Program-made: the position numbers and the translations under genes
NCBI GenBank assembly: GCA_014377425.1
Contig: JACMPQ010000050.1
Location: 91,168-155,167, forward strand
DNA: 64,000 nt
Direction: 5' to 3'
Origin: Microbacteriaceae bacterium
GTDB lineage: Bacteria; Actinomycetota; Actinomycetes; Actinomycetales; Microbacteriaceae
Part shown: piece after piece, positions 19,295-27,536 of the stretch
Numbering within the stretch: position 1 is the first letter of the stretch
Layout: the number at the start of each line of letters is the position of its first letter
The notes under the pieces: generated by a model
Databases searched by the model: none
Seen by the model: only the letters and a program-made list of their open reading frames with translations
What the model was told of the DNA's origin: nothing

Positions 19295-20317
19295 TCAGAC
19301 CAACTCTGGAGGCTCACGCCGTGCCGCCCGGCCGCTGGAGAGCATGTCTGCACTCAGAACGAGCAGGGCCACCCAGACCAAGCCGAAGCCCAGCCAGCGT
19401 TCGGGGGTGAGCGTCTCATGCAGCAGAAAGGCGCCAATGGCGAACTGCGACAGCGGCGCGACAAACTGAATTAGTCCGAGGGTAATGAGCGGGAGGCGAC
19501 GAGCCGCTCCAGCGAACAGCAACAGCGGAATGGCAGTCACCACACCGGAGCCGATAATCGCAATCGTGTGCAGCGGGCCGAGGGTGCCGAGGGTGAGACC
19601 CGCGGTCGAGGCAACGATTGCCAGTTGGGCGATGGCGACGGGTGCGAGCCATGCCGTTTCGAGGGACAGCCCGGTGAGGGCATCCACTCGATTTCCGAGC
19701 CGTTTCTTGATGAGCCCGTAGATTCCGAAGGAAAAGGCGAGAGCGAGAGAGATCCACGGCACCTGTCCGTAGCCGAAAGCGAGCACCAACACGGCGATGA
19801 AGCTGATGCCCACCGCTACCCATTGCAACGGGCGCAGTCGCTCGCGCAACACCAGCACACCGAGCAGCACGGTGACGATGGGGTTGATGAAATACCCGAG
19901 CGCGCCCTCAAGCACGCGGCCGGTGAGCACCGCGAGAAGGTACACCTGCCAGTTGATGTAGATAAACACTCCGGCAAGCCCGAGCGTGAACAGCAGCTTT
20001 GGCTGGCGGACGATGGCCAACACCTTCATCCAGTGACGGGTGGCGGTGATGAGAATCAGGCAGAAAAGAAGCGAAAACAGAATGCGCTCGGCCACGATCT
20101 CGAAGGCACCCGCCGGTGCCAGCAAAAAGAAGTACAGCGGAAGGAGGCCCCAGAGGCCGTAGGCACTGAAGCCCTGCAGCAGGCCGGTGCGCCGCGTTGC
20201 CCTCTTGCCTGCCGCAGAAGCCGCTTCCGGAACTCCGTTTGCGTTTGCCGTTGCCGCGGTACTGGCCAACGAATTGGCCGACGACTCGGGCACGGACGGA
20301 AGAGACGCGATGGGCAT
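19295..20317 (-). CDS. rarD: EamA/RarD family transporter
   Basis: 340 residues with an N-terminal Ala-rich ~40-residue segment and about ten helices (two EamA repeats). RarD-specific blocks are GFSAYGLWGLLPLYFFLL, FIYINWQVYLLAVLTGRVLEGALGYFINPIVTVLLGVLVLRERLRPLQW and QFVAPLSQFAIGAFLLHETLTPERWLGFGLVW. RarD proteins are drug/metabolite-superfamily permeases first linked to chloramphenicol sensitivity; their natural substrate is unknown. It lies downstream of groES but a terminator-like hairpin separates them. Confidence 0.9.
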   Translation of the reverse strand: MPIASLPSVPESSANSLASTAATANANGVPEAASAAGKRATRRTGLLQGFSAYGLWGLLPLYFFLLAPAGAFEIVAERILFSLLFCLILITATRHWMKVLAIVRQPKLLFTLGLAGVFIYINWQVYLLAVLTGRVLEGALGYFINPIVTVLLGVLVLRERLRPLQWVAVGISFIAVLVLAFGYGQVPWISLALAFSFGIYGLIKKRLGNRVDALTGLSLETAWLAPVAIAQLAIVASTAGLTLGTLGPLHTIAIIGSGVVTAIPLLLFAGAARRLPLITLGLIQFVAPLSQFAIGAFLLHETLTPERWLGFGLVWVALLVLSADMLSSGRAARREPPELV

Positions 20318-20349
20318 TGTAAAGACCTTACTCCCGAGGCCGACAGCAA

Positions 20350-20379
20350 AGGCCCACCCCCGAGGATGGGGATGGGCCT
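20350..20379 (-). terminator. Hairpin terminator downstream of groES
   Basis: AGGCCCA-CCCC pairs with GGGG-A-TGGGCCT (11 bp with one bulged A), 33 bp past the groES stop; on the minus strand it is followed by TTTGCTGT. It probably ends the groES transcript before the rarD-like gene, making groES monocistronic. Confidence 0.7.
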
Positions 20380-20411
20380 CAATGCAAAGCTGGTTGTGCG
20401 GGTGGAGCTAC

Positions 20412-20708
20412 TTAGCGTACGACTACGGCGAGTACGTCGCGGGCGGAGAGAACGAGCAGGTCTTCGCCGCCGTACTTGACCTCGGTGCCGCCGTACTTGG
20501 AGTAGATGACTTTGTCGCCCACGGCGATGTCGAGCGGAACGCGGTTGCCGTTGTCGTCGATGCGACCCGGTCCAACGGCGACAACGTCGCCTTCCTGGGG
20601 CTTCTCTTTGGCAGTGTCAGGAATGACGAGGCCGGAAGCAGTGGTCTGCTCGGCGTCGACCTGCTTGATGACAATGCGATCCTCGAGCGGCTTGATGGAG
20701 ACCGACAC
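20412..20708 (-). CDS. groES: Co-chaperonin GroES
   Basis: 98 residues from a GTG at 20708 ([16 protein letters not shown]), preceded by AAGAGG; the track's 165-residue version reads through the CIRCE operators. Family features: the mobile loop [29 protein letters not shown] and [33 protein letters not shown]. It caps the GroEL cavity during folding. No groEL follows; the next gene is a permease behind a hairpin, so the groEL partner must lie elsewhere. Two CIRCE-like boxes upstream indicate HrcA control. Confidence 0.97.
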   Translation of the reverse strand: MSVSIKPLEDRIVIKQVDAEQTTASGLVIPDTAKEKPQEGDVVAVGPGRIDDNGNRVPLDIAVGDKVIYSKYGGTEVKYGGEDLLVLSARDVLAVVVR

Positions 20709-20746
20709 GGTTGACCTCTTCTTTCTCGGAACTGAAAACCTAAGGG

Positions 20747-20773
20747 TTGGCACACTCACACCGAGAGTGCCAG
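20747..20773 (-). promoter_or_regulatory. CIRCE-like HrcA operator, degenerate copy
   Basis: TTGGCACAC - 9 nt - GAGTGCCAG, 39 bp upstream of the groES GTG. It matches the CIRCE consensus TTAGCACTC-N9-GAGTGCTAA with a few mismatches. Binding by HrcA is inferred from the motif. Confidence 0.75.
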
Positions 20774-20793
20774 CAAGCAGCTTACGGGTTTGG

Positions 20794-20820
20794 TTAGCAC
20801 TCACGCAATCGGAGTGCCAG
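20794..20820 (-). promoter_or_regulatory. CIRCE HrcA operator, near-consensus copy
   Basis: TTAGCACTC - 9 nt - GAGTGCCAG: the left arm is a perfect CIRCE half site, the right arm differs at two positions. It lies 86 bp upstream of groES and in the divergent region shared with the methyltransferase gene (+), so HrcA could in principle influence both. Confidence 0.9.
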
Positions 20821-20963
20821 TTTTGCGGTCTCGCCACGGCCACGACATGGCCGTCACGGTCACTGTACGTGTTGAGCCGGCATCCGGGGTCGACATTCGG
20901 CACCGGCATCCGGTGGCAGTGACGGATCCGAGAAACCGGTTACCGTTCCGAGAGAATGGACGG

Positions 20964-22160
20964 ATGGAGACTTCCGAACTGCTCGAGGTGCTGTCTAGCG
21001 AGGGCCTGCGGCTACTCGACTCGCTTGAACCCTACAACTCGAGCTTGAATGTGGTGAAAACCGTAAACGACCTGAGAAAAGCCGGACACTCCCCCGCCCG
21101 GGTTGCCGCGGTGCTCAGCCAGGCTCGGTTGCGCTCCAAGGCGACCGCAAAATTTGGCGCATTTGCCGAACGGATGCTGTTCACCGAAGCCGGACTCGAA
21201 CAGGCCACCCGATTGAGCGTTGCCGCACGCCACGCGGATCGGTTTCGACAGGCCGGAATTGAGCACGTCACTGACCTCGGCTGCGGCATTGGCGCGGACG
21301 CCCTAGCCCTGGCCGCGCTGGAACTCGCCGTGACCGCAGTGGAACGCGACGAGGTGACCTCGGCGATAGCCGCCTACAACCTCGCCCCGTGGGAGAACGC
21401 CACCGTGGTGACCGCTGACGCCACCGAGGTCACGATCGACAGCGGCACCAAAACCGGCGGCGCCTACCTTGACCCGGCACGTCGTACGACCGGGCACAGC
21501 AACACCTCCAGGCTGAGGAACCCGAATGATTTCTCGCCCTCGCTCGACTTTGCCTTCGCCCTCGGCGAAAAAATACCCACCGGAATCAAACTCGGACCGG
21601 GAGTAGATCGCACGTTGATCCCGGCAGATGCCGAGGCGCAGTGGATCTCCATCGACCGCGAAGTCGTTGAGCTCGGATTGTGGTTCGGCTCCGTGGCGCG
21701 GCCCGGCGTGAGGCGGGCCGCACTCGTGATCGGCGACCACGGCACAGCCGAGCTCACGGCGCCGGCGGACAGTGCGGATGTGGCCACCGGAACGCTCGGC
21801 GAGTTCGTTTATGAACCGGATGGCGCGGTCATCCGGGCCCGTCTGATCGGCGATCTTGCCCGTGAGCTCGATGCGGCGATGCTGAGCGACGGGATTGCCT
21901 ACCTCACCGCTCCGACGCTTGCGGCGACCCCGTTTGCCCGCGCTTTTCGGGTGGTCGAGACCCTCCCCTTTGACGAGCGCAGGCTGAAAAAAGTTTTAGC
22001 CGAACGCGGAATCGGATCGCTCGAAATCAAAAAGCGAGGGGTTGATTTGGATCCGGCCCAGTTGCGCAAAAGGCTGGCGCTGAAGGGGTCGAACAGCGCG
22101 ACCCTGATTGTGACCCGGGTTGCCGGGCGCCATACCGCGCTGCTCGTGGAGCGGGTGTAG
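20964..22160 (+). CDS. Class I SAM-dependent methyltransferase with THUMP-like domain
   Basis: 398 residues from ATG 20964 (METSELLEVLSSEGL); the track start at 20790 lies inside the CIRCE region. The helical N-terminus (~90 residues) precedes a Rossmann methyltransferase domain with the SAM motif VTDLGCGIGADALALA, the acidic VERDE and a post-motif DPARRT in place of an NPPY/DPPY-type motif. The C-terminal ~80 residues (RRLKKVLAERGIGSLEIKKRGVDLDPAQLRKRL) fit the THUMP-like domain found in actinobacterial proteins. Substrate is unknown, possibly RNA. It is transcribed divergently from groES and convergently with the proline-rich membrane protein. Confidence 0.85.
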   Translation: METSELLEVLSSEGLRLLDSLEPYNSSLNVVKTVNDLRKAGHSPARVAAVLSQARLRSKATAKFGAFAERMLFTEAGLEQATRLSVAARHADRFRQAGIEHVTDLGCGIGADALALAALELAVTAVERDEVTSAIAAYNLAPWENATVVTADATEVTIDSGTKTGGAYLDPARRTTGHSNTSRLRNPNDFSPSLDFAFALGEKIPTGIKLGPGVDRTLIPADAEAQWISIDREVVELGLWFGSVARPGVRRAALVIGDHGTAELTAPADSADVATGTLGEFVYEPDGAVIRARLIGDLARELDAAMLSDGIAYLTAPTLAATPFARAFRVVETLPFDERRLKKVLAERGIGSLEIKKRGVDLDPAQLRKRLALKGSNSATLIVTRVAGRHTALLVERV

Positions 22161-22277
22161 CGCCCGGCTGAAGGGCTGACCGGCGGCAGAGCTGCCCGTC
22201 TGCAGGGCTGACCGACTCAAGCGCTGCAAGAACGCTTAGGATCCGCGCCGCGGCCAGCCTGCGATGCCTGCTTGCCC

Positions 22278-22321
22278 GGTTGGTCGGTCGGTCGGTCGGT
22301 TGGTGGGTCGGTTGGTTGGTT
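22278..22321. repeat. GGTC/GGTT tetranucleotide repeat tract
   Basis: About eleven consecutive 4-bp units of GGTY with few deviations, ending a few bases before the stop codon of the downstream minus-strand gene. It lies between two convergent genes, outside coding sequence. Slippage here could alter the 3' UTRs but not a protein. Confidence 0.85.
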
Positions 22322-22326
22322 GCTTG

Positions 22327-22926
22327 CTAGTTGCGCGGCATCTGGTTCAGCTGATCACGGAACTCGGGAGTGGAGGCGATCGCGATCCATACCAGGAGTC
22401 CGACGACCATGAGGGCGATGCCGACAAACCCGGTAACGATAGCGGTGAGCCAGAAAGCCTTGGCGGGAGCGCCCTCCTTGCTTCGCCCCAGGAAACCCAA
22501 GACGACAGCTGCGATGGGCAACAGCAAACCCAGAATCGAGCCGATGAAGGGCAAGATCGCAACCGGGGATCCGACAACGCCGATGATTCCGGCGATCATT
22601 CCGATCAAGCTGAGGGTTTTTTTGGTGGGCGGGGCGAAGGGTGCGTCGGGGGCTCCGTATCCGCTCGCGGCTGGGGAGCCGGATGCTGGGTAGCTGGGGG
22701 CTACGGGCGGAACGCCCGGCGACTGCGGGGCCTGCGGGGATGCCGTTGGGGCTTCCGGAGCGGTGTGAGGGATGTCACCGGGCGCAGCGGGCAGGGTTGA
22801 AGCCGCAGGTGAGGTCACCGGAGGAACTGGATGAGCCGGAGGAACTGGATGAGCCGGAGGAACCGGTGGAATCGGAGGAACTGGTGGAATTGCGGCGTTG
22901 GGGGTGCCGTCGAGGGGATCGGACAT
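22327..22926 (-). CDS. Proline-rich DUF4190-like membrane protein
   Basis: 199 residues. The N-terminal ~100 are Pro/Ala/Val-rich and presumably disordered, including a VPPAHPVPPAHPVPP repeat encoded by short tandem DNA repeats. Two membrane helices follow (about residues 105-145 and 160-185), with TLSLIGMIAGIIGVVGSPVAILPFIGSILGLLLPIAAVVLGFLGRS, the pattern of DUF4190-type proteins. The C-terminus is short and polar. It stands alone, convergent with the methyltransferase gene. Function unknown. Confidence 0.8.
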   Translation of the reverse strand: MSDPLDGTPNAAIPPVPPIPPVPPAHPVPPAHPVPPVTSPAASTLPAAPGDIPHTAPEAPTASPQAPQSPGVPPVAPSYPASGSPAASGYGAPDAPFAPPTKKTLSLIGMIAGIIGVVGSPVAILPFIGSILGLLLPIAAVVLGFLGRSKEGAPAKAFWLTAIVTGFVGIALMVVGLLVWIAIASTPEFRDQLNQMPRN

Positions 22927-23078
22927 GAGTGTCTCCTTAGGGCGATGCCGTAAATTTTCAGGCTTTTCTCAGCCTTGCACCGGGCGGTCGGTCAAGTCAA
23001 CCGGATGGCACCGGTTCTGGGCTGTTCGGGGTTTGCGCTGATCGCCATTTTGGGCTGGCTGCGGTTTTGTGCTAGTGG

Positions 23079-24140
23079 CTAGGCCCGGATAGTTGTGACG
23101 GGCAGCGTGGAGTCGGCCGAGAAGTCGAGACCGGATGGCGCGAAACCCCTCATGATCAGCTGGGCGCCGAGCGCCGCGATCATCGCTCCGTTATCGGTAC
23201 AGAGACTCCTCGGCGGAACCCGCAGCTCGACCCCTGCAGCGGCGCAGCGCTCGGCGGCGAGAAGCCGCACCCGAGCGTTCGCCACCACCCCGCCGCCGAG
23301 AAGCAGCCGCGGCACCGAGAAGTCACGGCAGGCGTTGAGTGCCTTGGTGAGCAGAACATCGGCGACAGCTTCACGAAAGCTGGCCGCGACATCCGCCACC
23401 GGCACCGGCACACCGTTGTCTCGCTGGGTCTCCACCCAGCGGGCCACCGCGGTTTTGAGGCCGGAGAACGAGAAGTTGTAGCGATGTTTGGCGAGATCTT
23501 TGGGCTGGCTGAGCGCCCGGGGAAAACGGATGGCGGTAGGGTCGCCGCCGATCGCGGCCCGGTCGATCTCCGGACCTCCGGGATAGGGCAACCCGAGTAG
23601 TCGGGCCACCTTGTCGAAGGCCTCACCGGCGGCGTCGTCGATCGTCTCGCCGAGAAGCACGACGTCGGACACCAGATCGCGCACGAGCAGCAGCGAGGTG
23701 TGGCCGCCGGACACTAGCAGAGCGATAGTGGGGAGCTCAATGGTGGTGCCGTCGTCGCGCAAAACATCCGCTCCGACATGGCCAACCAGGTGATTGACCG
23801 CGTAGATCGGTTTGTCGAGGGCGATGGCGAGGGCTTTGGCCGCGCCAACGCCGACCATGAGCGCGCCGGAGAGGCCGGGACCGCTGGTAACGGCGACGGC
23901 GTCGAGTTGGTCGAGGGTGACGCCGGCCTCGGCGAGCGCCGCGGTGATTGCCGGGCCGAGCGCCTCGAGGTGGGCGCGTGCCGCGATCTCGGGAACAACC
24001 CCGCCGAAGCGGGCGTGCTCAGCCATCGACGACGAGATGACGTTGGCGAGCAGGGTACTGCCGCGCACGATGCCGATGCCGGTCTCATCGCAACTGGTTT
24101 CGATGCCGAGTACGAGCGGAGTCGGGTTACTGTTGCTCAT
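23079..24140 (-). CDS. tsaD: tRNA N6-adenosine threonylcarbamoyltransferase TsaD
   Basis: 353 residues of the Kae1/TsaD family, transferring threonylcarbamoyl to A37 of ANN-decoding tRNAs. Seen: [15 protein letters not shown] (phosphate loop), the metal-binding HxxxH in [53 protein letters not shown] and [12 protein letters not shown]. It overlaps rimI by 4 bp and is the last gene of the alr-tsaE-tsaB-rimI-tsaD run; with TsaB and TsaE it forms the t6A complex. Confidence 0.97.
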   Translation of the reverse strand: MSNSNPTPLVLGIETSCDETGIGIVRGSTLLANVISSSMAEHARFGGVVPEIAARAHLEALGPAITAALAEAGVTLDQLDAVAVTSGPGLSGALMVGVGAAKALAIALDKPIYAVNHLVGHVGADVLRDDGTTIELPTIALLVSGGHTSLLLVRDLVSDVVLLGETIDDAAGEAFDKVARLLGLPYPGGPEIDRAAIGGDPTAIRFPRALSQPKDLAKHRYNFSFSGLKTAVARWVETQRDNGVPVPVADVAASFREAVADVLLTKALNACRDFSVPRLLLGGGVVANARVRLLAAERCAAAGVELRVPPRSLCTDNGAMIAALGAQLIMRGFAPSGLDFSADSTLPVTTIRA

Positions 24141-24658
24141 CGTGCTCCCCCGACCGGTTCGCCGCGGTGGGGCGCCGGAGTTTCCAACGCCAACACCATG
24201 ACAATCGCGGTCATATTGTCGGAGTGGTAGTAACCCGGGCGCGTGTCGATGGCGATGAAGCCCAACGATTCGTAGAGTGCCTGCGCGCCGAGGTTGTCGG
24301 CGCGCACGTCGAGGAAGAGTTCGGCAACGCCGCGGGCCCGCGCCTCGGCAATAAGCGCGGCGATGAGGGTGCGCCCGAGCCCCTGTCGGCGAGCGCTTTC
24401 GGCAACGGCGATGGTTTGCACATCGGCTTGGGGGCCGTCGGGCAGAGAGAACAATCCGGCGTAGCCAGCGAGGGAGCCTGGTACGGCCGGTACCTCGTCG
24501 TCGGCAATGAGCGGTGCCACGACATAGAAGGTGAGCGGGTTGGCCAGTTCTCGGCCCATGGCGACCCGTGACCAGGCATCCGCGTGGAAACTGGCGTTCT
24601 CGATCACCATGATGGCGTCGAGGTCGAGGGCGGTGGCACGACGCAGCGGCGCGACCAT
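24137..24658 (-). CDS. rimI: Ribosomal-protein-alanine N-acetyltransferase RimI
   Basis: 173 residues with the GNAT fold. [33 protein letters not shown] is the acetyl-CoA-binding motif (Q/RxxGxG), and [21 protein letters not shown] with [15 protein letters not shown] is typical of RimI. Slightly longer than E. coli RimI (148) because of an insert after VVAPLI. It starts inside the tsaB stop (TAATG, 1-bp overlap) and overlaps tsaD by 4 bp. In actinobacteria RimI acetylates protein N-termini, often alanine, including S18. Confidence 0.95.
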   Translation of the reverse strand: MVAPLRRATALDLDAIMVIENASFHADAWSRVAMGRELANPLTFYVVAPLIADDEVPAVPGSLAGYAGLFSLPDGPQADVQTIAVAESARRQGLGRTLIAALIAEARARGVAELFLDVRADNLGAQALYESLGFIAIDTRPGYYHSDNMTAIVMVLALETPAPHRGEPVGGAR

Positions 24659-25308
24659 TAGCTGACCCGTTTCACGGTGGTGGAAGCGACCGCGTCGGCC
24701 TCGCGAAGGTACAGCGGGGCGGAGGCTGCGAACGGGCGAGCGCCTGCGAGCATGCGCTCAGCGAGCAGGCCGAGGGCCGCCGCCGACACCTCCGCGGCGT
24801 CGAGGCGAGGGTAGCGATCGAAACCCGGCACGACCGACGGGAGCTCGTCGGGGCGCGCGAGGCCCGGGGCGTCCACCCTCACCGGCACACCCTGTGGGTC
24901 GAGTCCGTGGAAGCTTGACCAGTAGACCTCCCGGCGGCGGGCATCCGTGACCACCAGGAGCGGCCCCGGATCGAGTGTGGAATCGATGCCAATCGCGGCG
25001 TAGTGCGCCAGTGCGATCGCGTCGTGACTCACCACGCGCACCACGGGACGAGTGATACCGAGAGCGAACGTCTCGGCTGCGGCGATGCCTACCCGCAGTC
25101 CGGTGAACGGGCCGGGACCCATGCCAGCGACCACACCCGAGAGTTCGGAAGGCGAGATGTCGGCGTCGCGCAGGCAGCGGAGAATCAGGGTGCCGATGAT
25201 TTCGGCGTGCAGTCGGGTGTCGGCCGAAGTGTGTTCAGCGAGCATTCCACGGTCCCGGTCGACGATGGCCACCGAGGTGCCGGCGGAGGTGTCGATCGCA
25301 AGCAGCAT
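24658..25308 (-). CDS. tsaB: t6A biosynthesis protein TsaB
   Basis: 216 residues from [17 protein letters not shown] at 25308; the track's extension to 25569 is a shadow of the tsaE repeats and is dropped. It shows the ASKHA fold typical of Tsa[24 protein letters not shown] and [12 protein letters not shown]. TsaB is an inactive paralogue of TsaD that scaffolds the TsaB-TsaD-TsaE complex. It is flanked by tsaE (10 bp upstream) and rimI. Confidence 0.95.
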   Translation of the reverse strand: MLLAIDTSAGTSVAIVDRDRGMLAEHTSADTRLHAEIIGTLILRCLRDADISPSELSGVVAGMGPGPFTGLRVGIAAAETFALGITRPVVRVVSHDAIALAHYAAIGIDSTLDPGPLLVVTDARRREVYWSSFHGLDPQGVPVRVDAPGLARPDELPSVVPGFDRYPRLDAAEVSAAALGLLAERMLAGARPFAASAPLYLREADAVASTTVKRVS

Positions 25309-25318
25309 GGGAGTCAGT

Positions 25319-25864
25319 TTATTGGAACGGCTGTGCTGCCCAGCGCGGTCCGGAGGTGCGGATGGTGACGCGGCGCGGCTCGATGAGCTCGTCGTCTGGG
25401 TCGAAGAGTGCGGGGTCGGTGAGTGCGGGGTCGGTGAGTGCGGGGTCGGTGAGTGCGGTGCTCTGTATTCCGGCGCCGGTCGGCCGCTCGATCGTGAGTT
25501 CCAGCAGCGAGTCGCTGACGCCAACGAGCATTCCCTCCGCCCACTCCACCACCACAATGGATGCCGCAAAGTCGATGTCGAGGTCGTCTAACTCCGCGGC
25601 GCTTCCGAGCCGATAGGCGTCAACGTGCACGAGCGGTGCTCCTCCGCTGGCACTCGGGTGGGTGCGCGCAAGCACGAAGGTCGGGCTGGCGACCGTGCCG
25701 CGAATGCCGAGGGCCTCCCCCAAACCTCGGGTGAGGGTGGTTTTACCCGCACCAAGCGGACCGTTGAGTGCCACCAGATCGCCCGCCCGCATTTGCCGGG
25801 CGATGCGCGCTCCCAGCTCGGCCATGGCATCCGGGGTCAAAATCTCAAGCTGCAGCTCACTCAC
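25319..25864 (-). CDS. tsaE: t6A biosynthesis ATPase TsaE with a tandem repeat insert
   Basis: 181 residues with a GTG start overlapping the alr stop (GTGA). Walker A is LNGPLGAGKTTLTRG, followed by VASPTFVLARTH, VHVDAYRLGSAAELDDL and VVVEWAEGM, the TsaE landmarks. Residues ~137-156 hold four copies of ALTDP (the last ALFDP), an insertion before the C-terminal strand that makes this protein longer than usual (~150). TsaE hydrolyses ATP to reset the TsaBD complex. Confidence 0.95.
   Translation of the reverse strand: MSELQLEILTPDAMAELGARIARQMRAGDLVALNGPLGAGKTTLTRGLGEALGIRGTVASPTFVLARTHPSASGGAPLVHVDAYRLGSAAELDDLDIDFAASIVVVEWAEGMLVGVSDSLLELTIERPTGAGIQSTALTDPALTDPALTDPALFDPDDELIEPRRVTIRTSGPRWAAQPFQ
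25400..25459. repeat. 15-bp tandem repeat (x4) inside tsaE
   Basis: Four contiguous 15-bp units, three of them identical or nearly so (GTCGGTGAGTGCGGG); the first differs as GTCGAAGAGTGCGGG. On the minus strand each unit encodes one ALTDP-type pentapeptide. Because the unit is a multiple of three, copy-number change keeps the frame. Confidence 0.95.
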
Positions 25865-26970
25865 GGCAGGTACCGGTAGCCGAGGCGGCCGGCCAGGCGC
25901 GTGACGATTTCGTAGTTGATGGTGTCGCAGCTGCGGGCCCAGTCGTCGGCGCTCGGGATACCGCGAGCCGGGTCACCGAAGAGCACGGCTCGATCACCCT
26001 CGGCGACAACTGCGTCACCGACGTCGACCACGAACTGGTCCATCGCCACCCGCCCCGCGATCGGGTAGGTCTTGCCATTGATGGAGACCGGTGCGCGATT
26101 GGATGCCTGCCGCGGAATGCCGTCGGCGTAGCCGAGCGGAACCAGCGCGAGGGTTGTGGGGGCGGCGGTGCGGTAGGTGTAGCCGTAGGAGACCCCGCTG
26201 CCAGCCGGAACGCGCTTTACCGAGACGATGACGGCGCTCAACTCAAGCGCCGGCCGCAGCCCGAGCGACTCGGAGTTCTGGTCGTCAAAGGGGCTGAGTC
26301 CGTAGATGCCAATGCCGAGGCGCACCAAATCGAAGCGCGTGGCGGGTAAGCGGAGGGCTGCCGCGGTGGAGGCAAGGTGACGCAGCTCCGGTGCGAGCCC
26401 GGCGGACTCGGCGAGCGCGACCGCCGATTCGAACGCGGTGGCTTGGGCGGCGTCATCCGCATCGCTGGCATTGGCTAAATGGCTGAAGATGCCGCGCACC
26501 CGCACCCGGCCGAGCTTCTCGTGCTGGTGGGCCGCCGCGAACAGTTGCTCGCACTCGTCGAGGACAACCCCGTTGCGACCGAGCCCGGTATCGACTTTGA
26601 GGTGCACGACCGCGGTTCCGGATGCCTGCGCCGCCCGGTCGAGCTGGGCGAGCGAGTTGATTCCAATATCGATCTGGGCCGAAACAGCCTCGTCGAAGTT
26701 CGCTGCCGGATCATGCAGCCAGGCCAGAATCGGAACGTCGATTTTGGCCGCTCGAAGCTCCAGCGCCTCGGCGACCTCCACCACACCGAGCCAATCAGCA
26801 CCGCCGGCGATCGCGGCTCTCGCGCTCGGCACGGCACCGTGGCCGTAGCCGCGGGCCTTGACCACCGCCATCGTATGTGTAGTTCCGATGGCCGCACGCA
26901 GGGTGTCAACGTTGGCAATGATTGCTCCGAGGTCGACGCGCGCCTCCCGAAATGCCCGCATGCCGCTCAT
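25861..26970 (-). CDS. alr: Alanine racemase
   Basis: 369 residues of the PLP-dependent fold type III racemase that makes D-Ala for peptidoglycan. The PLP lysine is in AVVKARGYGHGA near residue 38 (the family norm is VVKANAYGHG). Other marks: RNGVVLDE, FSHLANASD, the catalytic Tyr segment GVSYGYTYRT, LGYADGIPR and GRVAMDQFVVDV. Overlaps both neighbours by 4 bp (acpS upstream, tsaE downstream), so the run is one operon. A second Met three codons in is an alternative start. Confidence 0.96.
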   Translation of the reverse strand: MSGMRAFREARVDLGAIIANVDTLRAAIGTTHTMAVVKARGYGHGAVPSARAAIAGGADWLGVVEVAEALELRAAKIDVPILAWLHDPAANFDEAVSAQIDIGINSLAQLDRAAQASGTAVVHLKVDTGLGRNGVVLDECEQLFAAAHQHEKLGRVRVRGIFSHLANASDADDAAQATAFESAVALAESAGLAPELRHLASTAAALRLPATRFDLVRLGIGIYGLSPFDDQNSESLGLRPALELSAVIVSVKRVPAGSGVSYGYTYRTAAPTTLALVPLGYADGIPRQASNRAPVSINGKTYPIAGRVAMDQFVVDVGDAVVAEGDRAVLFGDPARGIPSADDWARSCDTINYEIVTRLAGRLGYRYLP

Positions 26971-27452
26971 GCGCTTTCCGCCACCACAAAGGCCATCGCG
27001 ATTCCGGCATCATGCGTGATTGACAGATGAAAGTGACCGATGTTGCGGGCCGCGGCGCGCGCAGCAACGCCGCCGCTAAGGGCGAAAGAGGGGTTGCCGT
27101 GCTCGTCGGAGACCACGCGAAGATCATGCCAGTGCACGTCGTCGGAGCTGCCGAGCGCTTTGATCAGCGCCTCCTTGGCGGCAAAGCGCCCGGCCAGGGA
27201 GCGCAGCGACAGAATTCGGTCTGCTGCGCCTTGTTCAGCCGGCTCAGCCGGCTCAGCCCGATCATTTTGTTCGGCGAGCGCGGCCAATCCGCTCATGGCG
27301 CTCTGTTCGCTCTGGGCGCCCTGTTCGCTCTGTTCGCTCTGGGCGCCCTGTTCGCTCTGGGCGAACAGGCGATCGATGACCTTCGGCGTGCGCGTGGCTG
27401 CCCGCTCGAAGCGGGCGAGATCCACAACATCCACCCCGATTCCGACGATCAT
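26967..27452 (-). CDS. acpS: Holo-[acyl-carrier-protein] synthase with a repeat insert
   Basis: 161 residues versus about 120 in the family. The conserved ends are intact: MIVGIGVDVVDLARFER with the Mg-binding Asp, and SLAGRFAAKEALIKALG, HWHDLRVVSDEHGNPSF, FHLSITHDAGIAMAFVV. Between them sits an extra ~45 residues (SEQGAQSEQSEQGAQSEQ, then AEPAEPAEQ) encoded by 9-bp tandem repeats. AcpS transfers 4'-phosphopantetheine from CoA to ACP. The insert falls in the loop after DRLF where family members vary, so activity may be retained. Confidence 0.93.
   Translation of the reverse strand: MIVGIGVDVVDLARFERAATRTPKVIDRLFAQSEQGAQSEQSEQGAQSEQSAMSGLAALAEQNDRAEPAEPAEQGAADRILSLRSLAGRFAAKEALIKALGSSDDVHWHDLRVVSDEHGNPSFALSGGVAARAAARNIGHFHLSITHDAGIAMAFVVAESA
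27304..27366. repeat. 9-bp tandem repeats (x7) inside acpS
   Basis: Seven contiguous 9-bp units alternating TGTTCGCTC and TGGGCGCCC/TGGGCGAAC. On the minus strand they encode SEQ and GAQ/FAQ tripeptides. A second 9-bp repeat (CCGGCTCAG, AEP) lies about 40 bp away at 27236-27262. Both preserve frame. Confidence 0.95.
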
Positions 27453-27536
27453 GTGATCGGCATTACCACGGCGGCAGGCGCGGCAACGCTCGAATTTGGG
27501 CGCGCACCCGATGCGCTGCGCCGCGGCATCCGGGGC

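Noticed and set aside
22172-22214. Two 11-bp direct repeats AGGGCTGACCG
   Set aside because: Located between convergent genes with no integrase or mobile gene nearby; too short to argue for an attachment site.
25309-25569. Extended tsaB N-terminus with a PTPHSPTPHS repeat
   Set aside because: Off-frame reading of the tsaE 15-bp repeats; TsaB homology begins at [10 protein letters not shown] (25308).
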